Below, piece after piece: positions 1-4,979 of a DNA stretch of 7,182 bases. This DNA is from Microbacteriaceae bacterium (GTDB lineage: Bacteria; Actinomycetota; Actinomycetes; Actinomycetales; Microbacteriaceae), in NCBI GenBank assembly GCA_947454285.1, contig CANGJO010000048.1, forward strand, positions 1 to 7,182, in the 5' to 3' direction. The notes beneath the pieces were generated by a model. It worked only from the letters and a program-made list of their open reading frames with translations. It was not told the DNA's origin and did not search any database. Each line of letters begins with the position of its first letter. Positions within the stretch are counted from its first letter, which is position 1. Position numbers and translations under genes: made by a program.

Positions 1-88
1 ATACGCCACCAAAGATGAACGACGCCAAAACGGCAAGCAAGGTTAGGCGCATGCTCGGCGAGAAAATCTCTTTGACTATTTTGTTCAT
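1..88 (-). CDS. ABC transporter permease, N-terminal fragment (BMP/nucleoside-type importer)
   Basis: Only the first 29 codons are present and the gene continues beyond base 1. It starts with ATG at 88, and the encoded peptide begins MNKIVKEIFSPSMRL. A short basic, cytoplasmic-looking head (K3, K6, R14) is followed from about residue 15 by a hydrophobic run, LTLLAVLASFIFGGV, which looks like the first membrane helix. The start overlaps the stop of the upstream ATPase gene in the sequence ATGA (88 to 85), so translation is probably coupled. In BMP-type importers the order receptor, double ATPase, permease, permease is standard, and this fragment sits where the first permease belongs. It would form half of the membrane channel. 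The identification rests mainly on context plus the hydrophobic start, because the fragment is too short to show a family motif. Confidence 0.8.
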   Translation of the reverse strand, partial: MNKIVKEIFSPSMRLTLLAVLASFIFGGV

Positions 89-1584
89 GCGCTAATACCT
101 GCCATCATCTGACCCAAAACTGAACGCGAGGTGCTTGATGGCACAACGCCAACCACCTTGCCCTTATACATAACCGCAATGCGGTCACCCAGCTGAGTAG
201 CCTCATCTAGCTCTGTGGCCACGATCAAAACCGGAATTCCAGAATCGCGAGTTGCCACGATTTGTTCGTGCACAAATTCGATAGAACCAACATCAAGACC
301 ACGAGTTGGCTGCGAAGCAACCAACAGGCGAAGGTCTCTAGAAAGCTCACGAGCCAGCACGACCTTTTGCTGGTTACCACCGGAAAGTTGCGACGCCTTT
401 GATTCAATTCCCTGAGCGCGAATATCAAACTGCTGCAATTTTTCCTGCGCAAACTTCTTTAGGTAACCAAGCTGCAAACTCAAACCCTTGGCAAAAGGCT
501 TGCGGTCACTTCGGTCCAACATCAGGTTCTCGGCAATTGTGAATTCGGCAACCAGGCCATCCTCAGTGCGGTCTTCAGGAACAAAACCAACGCCAAGGTC
601 TAGGACCTGCTTTACGTTCTTGCCAATCAGTTGCTGGCCATCAAGCTCAATCGAACCTGCGGTGCGACCGTGCATTCCAATGATGGCCTCGGTTAGTTCT
701 GTCTGACCATTGCCCTGAACACCGGCAATAACCAGGATCTCGCCCTCGCGAATTTCAAGGTTCACATCGTCAAGCACCTGAGTGCCCGCATGGTTCCAGG
801 CAGAGAGTCCAGAAATTTTGAAAGTAGCGTTGCCAAGTTTTGGCGCACCCTTTTCAACATCAAGATCAACGGCACGGCCAACCATCATCGAGGCAAGCTC
901 ATTGGCAGTTGACTTAGGACTTGCCTCGCCAACAATCTTGCCCAAACGAATCACGGTGATTTTGTCGGCAACTTCTTTAACCTCACGCAACTTGTGAGTG
1001 ATGAAAACGATTGCCTTACCCTCACCACGAAGCTGCTTCATGATTGCCATTAGCTCATCGGTTTCCTGCGGAGTAAGAACCGCTGTTGGCTCATCAAAAA
1101 CCAAAACCTGGGCATCTCCCATAAGCGCCTTGATAATTTCTACGCGCTGCTGCACACCAACTGGCAAATCACCAACCACGGCATCTGGATCAATTTCAAA
1201 ACCAAAACGATCAGAAATTTCACGCACCTGTTTGCGCGCAGCTTCTAGATCAAGCACGCCACCAAACTTGGTTGGCTCATGGCCAAGGATTACGTTTTCG
1301 GCAACGGTGAAAACTGGAATCAGCATGAAGTGCTGGTGCACCATGCCAATGCCGGCGGCCATTGCATCGCCGGGACCGCTGAACTTAACTACGCGATCAT
1401 CAATCAGAATGTCGCCCTCGTCTGCTTGATACAGACCGTAAAGCACATTCATCAAAGTGGATTTTCCGGCGCCGTTTTCGCCAAGCAGACAATGAATCTG
1501 CCCAGGCTCGGCAATCAGATTGACCTTGTCGTTCGCGGTCATCTCGCCGAAGCGCTTTGTAATACCTCGGAGTTCCAGCTTCAT
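85..1584 (-). CDS. Double-domain ATPase of a BMP-type (probable nucleoside) ABC importer
   Basis: A 499-residue cytoplasmic ATPase with two fused ABC domains, as in the RbsA/MglA/YufO (NupO) class. Domain 1 is intact: Walker A GENGAGKS (35-42), Q-loop Q84, signature region LPVGVQQR (140-147), Walker B LVFDEP (161-166, with D164 and E165) and switch H197. Domain 2 is degenerate in the way usual for this class. Its Walker A position reads GVQGNGQTEL (288-297), with Q294 in place of lysine. Its signature is intact (LSGGNQQ, 400-406), and its Walker B reads ASQPTRGLDVG (423-433) without the catalytic Asp-Glu pair. One competent and one degenerate site is therefore expected. I chose ATG 1584 because MKLELRGITKRFG is the normal start of such proteins. 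An in-frame TTG at 1606-1608 would add eight residues but has its GGCAGG only about two bases upstream. The gene lies downstream of the receptor gene and overlaps the permease gene by four bases. The receptor family suggests nucleoside uptake, although related ATPases carry sugars. Confidence 0.93.
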   Translation of the reverse strand: MKLELRGITKRFGEMTANDKVNLIAEPGQIHCLLGENGAGKSTLMNVLYGLYQADEGDILIDDRVVKFSGPGDAMAAGIGMVHQHFMLIPVFTVAENVILGHEPTKFGGVLDLEAARKQVREISDRFGFEIDPDAVVGDLPVGVQQRVEIIKALMGDAQVLVFDEPTAVLTPQETDELMAIMKQLRGEGKAIVFITHKLREVKEVADKITVIRLGKIVGEASPKSTANELASMMVGRAVDLDVEKGAPKLGNATFKISGLSAWNHAGTQVLDDVNLEIREGEILVIAGVQGNGQTELTEAIIGMHGRTAGSIELDGQQLIGKNVKQVLDLGVGFVPEDRTEDGLVAEFTIAENLMLDRSDRKPFAKGLSLQLGYLKKFAQEKLQQFDIRAQGIESKASQLSGGNQQKVVLARELSRDLRLLVASQPTRGLDVGSIEFVHEQIVATRDSGIPVLIVATELDEATQLGDRIAVMYKGKVVGVVPSSTSRSVLGQMMAGISA

Positions 1585-1635
1585 CGCTTGTCCGTTTCTA
1601 CTGCTCAAACCTGCCCAATAGGGGCTGTTGGTTTC

Positions 1636-1642
1636 AGTCTAA
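1636..1642 (-). promoter_or_regulatory. Possible -10 element (TTAGACT) for the ATPase-permease genes
   Basis: On the minus strand the gap between the receptor and ATPase genes contains TTAGACTGAAA, whose TAGACT fits the loose TANNNT -10 pattern of actinobacterial promoters. It lies downstream of the terminator at 1679-1714 and would start RNA near 1629, about 45 bases before ATG 1584. I see no convincing -35 hexamer at 16-18 bases upstream. A TANNNT match alone occurs often by chance. The support is its position, and near-copies upstream of the receptor gene (TAGGCTGAAA) and sdhC (TTAGACTAGA). Confidence 0.25.
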
Positions 1643-1678
1643 CTCCGTGCATTCACTCAAAACTCCAAACGCCCGTGC

Positions 1679-1714
1679 AAAGAAAATCGGGGCTGGCCCA
1701 AAGGCCAACCCCGA
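1679..1714 (-). terminator. Intrinsic terminator after the receptor gene, inside the importer operon
   Basis: Read on the minus strand, TCGGGGTTGGCC (1714-1703), loop TTTG (1702-1699) and GGCCAGCCCCGA (1698-1687) form a 12-bp stem with a single G-U pair, followed at once by TTTTCTTT (1686-1679). It begins 18 bases after the receptor stop codon. The U-run is present only in the minus direction, so it serves the importer genes. Because the ATPase and permease follow in the same direction, it probably lets a fraction of transcripts through or is backed by a second promoter, giving excess receptor over ATPase. Confidence 0.88.
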
Positions 1715-1732
1715 CTCTCGTAAGCGAAGTTA

Positions 1733-2830
1733 TTACTTCTTGTAGATAGAAGTAACTACTAGTGAACCATCGATGATCTTCTTCTGAAGGTCGTCAAGTT
1801 CAGCCTGAACGCCAGCTGGGTAAGCAACGTCGTGCTGTGCAGAAATCTGAACACCACCGTTTGCTAGGTTGCCAACGTACTGGTTAGCGTCGCCACCAGC
1901 GAAGGTCTTGTCTAGGCCTGACTTGATTGTCTCTAGAACAGCCTTGGCCATCTTCTTCTCAACTGAGGTCAAGATGTTTGCCTTGTACTCAGCGTGAGCT
2001 GAAATGCCGTACCAGTCAGAGTCAACACCAATAACGTAGGTGCCCTTGTGGTCAAGAGTTGCCTGACCTGAACCCTTACCAACAGGACCAGCAACAGGAA
2101 GAACGATGTCTGCACCCTGTGCGAAGAACTGCTCGGTTAGAGTCTTGCCCTTAGCAACGTCTGAGAAGTCACCAGTTGCTGACCACTTTGAGCTGTCCTT
2201 GTTTTCAGCGCCAAGCACCTTAACTGACTTGCCCTTTGCCTTGTTGTAGTAGTCAACACCCTGCTTGAAACCATCCATGAAGATGGTTACTGAAGGGAAC
2301 AACATTCCACCGTAGGTAGCAACCTTGCCGGTCTTAGTTGTTGCTGCAGCTAGGTAACCTGCAAGGAATGCAGCTTCTGCAGTGTCGTACTGAAGTGGCT
2401 TCACGTTGTCTAGCGACAATGGTGAGAAGTCGTCGTTTGAAAGACCTGAGTCGATCAGAGCGAAGTTAACATCGGTGTGTGCCTTCGCAGCATCGCGAGT
2501 AGCAGCAGCAAGTGCGAAACCAACGTTGATGATGATGTTGCAACCTTCGTTGATCATTGAGTCAACACCTGAAACGTAGTCAGTCTGAGTTGCAGTCTCT
2601 GGAGATTCAACTGATGCAATCTGCACGCCAAGGGTAGCTTCCGCTTCCTTAAGACCGTTGTATGCCTCTTCGTTGAATGAAGCGTCCTTGAAACCACCCT
2701 GGTCAGACACCATACATGCCTTGTAGTCAACTGGGGTTACGGTTGGGGTCGATGGAGCTGACGCACAACCTGCAAGAGTTAGAGCTGCAACAGATGCAAG
2801 CGCTAGGCCCTTAAGAATGTTCTTGTTCAA
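1733..2830 (-). CDS. bmpA: BMP-family substrate-binding lipoprotein (PnrA/NupN-like nucleoside receptor)
   Basis: A 365-residue extracytoplasmic receptor of the Bmp/PnrA family that would deliver substrate, probably purine or other nucleosides, to the permease encoded downstream. The N-terminus is a lipoprotein signal: MNKNILKG, a hydrophobic core, then the lipobox LAGC with the lipidated cysteine at C22, followed by a Ser/Thr/Pro linker (24-33). The mature domain opens with the family's first motif, VSDQGGFKDASFNEEAYNGL (41-60), in which D43, F47 and N53 match ligand-contact positions in PnrA-type proteins. Later family motifs are INVGF (101-105) and GVDSDWYG (268-275), with D270 near the sugar-binding site. 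Two further cysteines, C39 and C97, could pair. The start codon is TTG at 2830-2828, supported by AGGAGG seven bases upstream and by the signal peptide beginning there. The length is usual for the family. A strong terminator follows the gene. Nucleosides are the best guess, but the exact substrate cannot be read from sequence. Confidence 0.93.
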   Translation of the reverse strand: MNKNILKGLALASVAALTLAGCASAPSTPTVTPVDYKACMVSDQGGFKDASFNEEAYNGLKEAEATLGVQIASVESPETATQTDYVSGVDSMINEGCNIIINVGFALAAATRDAAKAHTDVNFALIDSGLSNDDFSPLSLDNVKPLQYDTAEAAFLAGYLAAATTKTGKVATYGGMLFPSVTIFMDGFKQGVDYYNKAKGKSVKVLGAENKDSSKWSATGDFSDVAKGKTLTEQFFAQGADIVLPVAGPVGKGSGQATLDHKGTYVIGVDSDWYGISAHAEYKANILTSVEKKMAKAVLETIKSGLDKTFAGGDANQYVGNLANGGVQISAQHDVAYPAGVQAELDDLQKKIIDGSLVVTSIYKK

Positions 2831-2837
2831 TTAGATT

Positions 2838-2843
2838 CCTCCT
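2838..2843 (-). promoter_or_regulatory. Strong ribosome binding site of the receptor gene
   Basis: AGGAGG on the minus strand, seven bases before the TTG at 2830. It decides the start of the lipoprotein gene, because no ATG in frame lies near. It also predicts high translation despite the TTG codon. Confidence 0.85.
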
Positions 2844-2848
2844 GGAAT

Positions 2849-2874
2849 AACGACGGTGGCTCTCACGCGTCGTT
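2849..2874 (-). other. Hairpin in the 5' leader of the receptor gene (or weak manC terminator)
   Basis: On the minus strand, AACGACG (2874-2868), one unpaired C, GTG, loop AGAGC, CAC and CGTCGTT (2855-2849) form a 10-bp stem with a one-base bulge. It sits in the 62-base gap between manC and the receptor gene and ends five bases before the AGGAGG, so the ribosome site stays free. If transcription starts near 2876, the hairpin would form the very 5' end of the receptor mRNA and could protect it from decay. Only TTATT follows it, so it would be a poor terminator for manC, but that role is not excluded. Confidence 0.55.
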
Positions 2875-2882
2875 GCTATTTC

Positions 2883-2888
2883 AGCCTA
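2883..2888 (-). promoter_or_regulatory. Possible -10 element (TAGGCT) for the receptor gene
   Basis: Minus-strand TAGGCTGAAA fits TANNNT and lies just past the manC stop. RNA would start near 2876, giving a leader of about 46 bases that begins with the hairpin at 2849-2874. The region where a -35 would fall, within the end of manC, does not resemble TTGACA. The alternative is that the receptor gene is transcribed only by read-through from manC. Confidence 0.25.
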
Positions 2889-2892
2889 GCGA

Positions 2893-4011
2893 TTAAAGAA
2901 CGTCGGAATGACCAGTGGCCTTTAGTGCGTCCACCAAACTCTTCACGCGCTGTGCGTGCTCCTTTGTCGTAACAAGAAGTGCGTCCGGGGTATCCACCAC
3001 AATGATGTCTTCAACACCGATAAGCGCGATCAGGCGATCGGTATCGGAAACCAAAATTCCGCTTGAACTATCAGCCAGAACTTTAGCGTTGCCCAAAACT
3101 GCTAGGTTTCCGCGGCGACCCTGAGACTGCAACTCGGCAATCGCGGCAAAGTCACCAACATCGTGCCAAGAGAAGCTGGCTGGAATAACCGCAACCAAAC
3201 CGGCGGCGGCCGCTGGCTCGGCAACCGAGTAATCGATCGCAACCTTCTTAAGGGTCGGCCAAATCTTTTCGATCGCAGCCTTGCGGTTATCGGTGTCCCA
3301 TTCGGCAGCCAGCTCCATGATTGAGGCGTGCAGGGCAGGTTCAGACTTTGCCAACTGTTCAAGAAGTAAACGAGCCGGGGCAATGAACATACCGGCGTTC
3401 CACAGGTACTGACCTGAGTCAACGTACTTGCGGGCCTTGGCGATGTTTGGCTTCTCGACGAACTTGATTACATGGCGGGCCTCTGGCGCACCGGCGATGC
3501 CAAGCTCCTCGCCAGATTTGATGTAGCCAAAGCCAACCGAAGGCTCAGTTGGCTCAATGCCGATGGTCACAATCTTGCCGGTGGCGGCAACCAAAACTGC
3601 CTCGCGCACGGTCTTGTGGAACTGGTCGTCCTCGGTGATTACGTGGTCGGCAGCAAATGAGCCAATAATTACGTCCGGTTCTCGCTGCATCAAAATGGCT
3701 GCGGCGAGCGCGATGGCAGCGGTTGAGTCTTTAGGTGAAAGCTCCAGCACCAGGTTGTCTGTAGATAGGTCTTCGATTTGCTCAAGCACGGCCGACTTGT
3801 GAACCTTGCCGGTCACCACAAGGATTCGGTCCTTGCCGGCTATAGGCGTTAAGCGGTCCCAGGTGTCTTGAAGCAGGGTCTGGCCAGAGCCAGTGAGGTC
3901 GTGCAAAAATTTTGGCGCCGATGCGCGTGAAAGTGGCCAAAGACGGCTGCCAATGCCGCCGGCCGGAATGATGCTGAAGAATCGATCCAGTGGATCTCGC
4001 TGAGTAGTCAT
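2893..4011 (-). CDS. manC: Mannose-1-phosphate guanylyltransferase (GDP-mannose synthesis)
   Basis: A 372-residue cytosolic enzyme that makes GDP-mannose from mannose-1-phosphate and GTP, supplying mannosyl donors for envelope glycolipids, polysaccharide or glycoprotein. The nucleotidyltransferase signature is clear near the start: IIPAGGIGSRLWPLSR (14-29), then PKFL with K34. Further marks are FAADHVI (119-125, metal-binding D122), GFGYIKSG (160-167), FVEKP (184-188), WNAGMF (204-209) and SWHDVGDF (281-288). The length fits the single-domain actinobacterial form. It lacks the isomerase cupin domain of enterobacterial ManC, which is about 100 residues longer. The frame stays open upstream to 4185, but I chose ATG 4011: homology-like sequence begins just after it, and a longer form would run into sdhC and its ribosome site. 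Its own ribosome site is weak (AAGG, 12 bases before the ATG). The gene is divergent from sdhC and precedes the receptor gene by 62 bases. No functional link to either neighbour is evident. Confidence 0.92.
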   Translation of the reverse strand: MTTQRDPLDRFFSIIPAGGIGSRLWPLSRASAPKFLHDLTGSGQTLLQDTWDRLTPIAGKDRILVVTGKVHKSAVLEQIEDLSTDNLVLELSPKDSTAAIALAAAILMQREPDVIIGSFAADHVITEDDQFHKTVREAVLVAATGKIVTIGIEPTEPSVGFGYIKSGEELGIAGAPEARHVIKFVEKPNIAKARKYVDSGQYLWNAGMFIAPARLLLEQLAKSEPALHASIMELAAEWDTDNRKAAIEKIWPTLKKVAIDYSVAEPAAAAGLVAVIPASFSWHDVGDFAAIAELQSQGRRGNLAVLGNAKVLADSSSGILVSDTDRLIALIGVEDIIVVDTPDALLVTTKEHAQRVKSLVDALKATGHSDVL

Positions 4012-4038
4012 AACTACTAAAAACCTTAGCCCAATGCC

Positions 4039-4068
4039 TCTATATGGGCGAGAACGGGGTTTTTGCAG
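4039..4068 (-). promoter_or_regulatory. Candidate promoter of manC
   Basis: On the minus strand, CTGCAA (4068-4063), an 18-base spacer and TATAGA (4044-4039) make a modest sigma-70-like match. It would start RNA near 4032, about 21 bases before the ATG at 4011. The alternative is TAGTCT at 4078-4073, which overlaps the candidate sdhC -10 on the other strand. The match is too weak to be sure. Confidence 0.35.
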
Positions 4069-4070
4069 GC

Positions 4071-4077
4071 TTAGACT
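4071..4077 (+). promoter_or_regulatory. Candidate -10 element of the sdh operon
   Basis: TTAGACT upstream of sdhC contains TAGACT, which fits TANNNT. Transcription would start near 4084, leaving a leader of about 36 bases with AAGGAGG well placed. No clear -35 is visible near 4048-4054. TAG-A-CTA (4072-4078) is a small palindrome, so the same bases could also serve as a minus-strand -10 toward manC. Confidence 0.3.
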
Positions 4078-4105
4078 AGAAGAGATTTTTGACTCAAAGT
4101 TGATC

Positions 4106-4112
4106 AAGGAGG
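4106..4112 (+). promoter_or_regulatory. Ribosome binding site fixing the GTG start of sdhC
   Basis: AAGGAGG stands seven bases before GTG 4120. The in-frame ATG at 4129 would be 16 bases away. The ATG at 4113 touches the site and is out of frame. The site therefore selects the GTG. Confidence 0.85.
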
Positions 4113-4119
4113 ATGGCCT

Positions 4120-4494
4120 GTGCCAACCATGCCAGCAGGTACTTTGTACCGCGGAAAAGTAGGAATGTGGTCGTGGGTACTCCACCGAATTACCGGTGTA
4201 GCCATCTTCTTCTTCCTTCTAGTACACGTTCTAGACACCGCCCTGGTTCGCCTAAGCCCAGAGGCATATAACGCGGTAATCAGCACCTACAAGACACCCC
4301 TTATTGGTCTGGCAGAGCTTGGTCTAGTTGCGGCAATCCTGTTCCACGCTCTAAACGGTTTGCGCATCATCCTGATTGACTTCTGGCGCAAGGGCGTCAA
4401 GTACCAGAACTTGATGTTCTGGATTGTTATTGCCATCGCGCTTATTGCGTTCATTGGCTTTGCCCCACGCCACCTATCTCACGTATTCGGTTAA
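4120..4494 (+). CDS. sdhC: Succinate dehydrogenase cytochrome b556 subunit (membrane anchor C)
   Basis: A 124-residue inner-membrane anchor of Complex II that helps hold haem b and the quinone site. Three membrane helices are visible at about 20-42, 60-87 and 98-115. The family motif HRITG (22-26) opens helix 1, and H22-R23 align with the H30-R31 pair of E. coli SdhC. On that alignment the E. coli quinone-site serine S27 falls on W19, with S18 next to it. The motif FHALNGLRIILIDF (75-88) matches the second conserved block, and H76 is the likely axial haem ligand (E. coli H84). H36 is a further membrane histidine. The start is GTG, chosen for its well-spaced AAGGAGG. It is the first gene of the block. 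The sdhD ribosome site overlaps its stop codon, and sdhD starts 11 bases after the stop. The length is normal for actinobacterial SdhC. Confidence 0.93.
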   Translation: MPTMPAGTLYRGKVGMWSWVLHRITGVAIFFFLLVHVLDTALVRLSPEAYNAVISTYKTPLIGLAELGLVAAILFHALNGLRIILIDFWRKGVKYQNLMFWIVIAIALIAFIGFAPRHLSHVFG

Positions 4495-4498
4495 GGAG
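4493..4498 (+). promoter_or_regulatory. Ribosome binding site of sdhD, overlapping the sdhC stop
   Basis: AAGGAG begins inside the TAA stop of sdhC (4492-4494) and ends seven bases before ATG 4506. The overlap suggests that ribosomes finishing sdhC help start sdhD, keeping the two anchors in equal amounts. Confidence 0.8.
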
Positions 4499-4505
4499 AA
4501 GCGAA

Positions 4506-4946
4506 ATGTCAGTAGTTATCGAACAGCCACGCTCACCTCGCAACCGCAACCAGGCCAACTTGGAAAAGTATGGCTGGTTGTACATGCGCCTATCGGGTGC
4601 GCTGCTAGTAATTCTTATTTTTGGTCACCTATTCACCAACCTTTTTGCCGGTGAAGGCATCAAGGCAATTGACTTTGCATTTGTTGGTGGCAAATGGTCT
4701 GACCCATTCTGGAAAGTTTGGGACCTCGCGATGCTTTGGCTTGCGCTGATTCACGGCACCAACGGCATGCGCACCATCGTGAACGACTACACCTCTAAAG
4801 AAAACATTCGCAAGGCTTTGGTTTGGTCGCTCTGGGGAATTTGTGCGGTGCTTGTAACACTTGGAACTCTTGTGGTGTTCACTTTTGATCCATGTCCTGC
4901 AGGTGCACTGCCTGAGCTTCTACCTTCTTTCTGCCCAACTGCTTAA
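4506..4946 (+). CDS. sdhD: Succinate dehydrogenase membrane anchor subunit D
   Basis: A 146-residue partner of SdhC in the Complex II membrane domain. A polar, arginine-rich N-terminal tail (about 1-22) lies before three helices at about 27-48, 69-92 and 104-127. The conserved block IHGTNGMRTIVNDY (82-95) matches E. coli SdhD around its haem ligand H71 and quinone-site Y83. H83 and Y95 here keep the same spacing of 12. H41 in helix 1 is another candidate ligand, so one or two haems cannot be decided from sequence alone. The C-terminal tail is short and proline-rich, with C130 and C142. It starts with ATG 4506 behind AAGGAG. The following gene begins 33 bases after its stop, the largest gap in the operon. 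Confidence 0.92.
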   Translation: MSVVIEQPRSPRNRNQANLEKYGWLYMRLSGALLVILIFGHLFTNLFAGEGIKAIDFAFVGGKWSDPFWKVWDLAMLWLALIHGTNGMRTIVNDYTSKENIRKALVWSLWGICAVLVTLGTLVVFTFDPCPAGALPELLPSFCPTA

Positions 4947-4963
4947 TCTTCTGAACAACCTAA

Positions 4964-4969
4964 AAGGAA
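4964..4969 (+). promoter_or_regulatory. Ribosome binding site of sdhA (long spacing)
   Basis: AAGGAA stands 10 bases before the TTG at 4980, longer than the seven seen at sdhC, sdhD and the receptor gene. No ATG or GTG lies in frame nearby, so TTG is still the best start. Confidence 0.6.
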
Positions 4970-4979
4970 TAAACATAAA

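Noticed and set aside
280..490. Possible inactivation of the importer ATPase, since its second domain lacks the Walker A lysine and the Walker B Asp-Glu
   Set aside because: This degeneration is normal for fused double ATPases of the sugar and nucleoside importer class. The first domain is intact.
998..1429. 143-codon plus-strand open frame opposite the ATPase gene
   Set aside because: It lies wholly antisense to a clear gene, has low-complexity Ser/Pro-rich content typical of shadow frames, and no ribosome site stands out.
1585..1608. TTG start adding eight residues to the ATPase
   Set aside because: Its ribosome-like GGCAGG lies only about two bases upstream, and the normal family start is at ATG 1584. 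It cannot be fully excluded.
1585..1732. Riboswitch or small RNA in the receptor-ATPase gap
   Set aside because: Beyond the terminator and a possible -10 I see no conserved riboswitch core. The gap is too short and plain to support one.
1279..1749. 156-codon plus-strand open frame crossing the ATPase start, the intergenic gap and the receptor end
   Set aside because: It is antisense to two well-supported genes and the terminator, and shows no recognisable motif.
4012..4185. 58-codon upstream extension of manC on the minus strand
   Set aside because: The frame is open, but the added residues have no family character. They would overlap sdhC and its ribosome site, and the conserved enzyme begins just after the ATG at 4011.
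4113..4240. ATG directly after the AAGGAGG before sdhC
   Set aside because: It is out of frame with sdhC, has no spacing from the ribosome site, and its frame yields a short basic peptide without family character.
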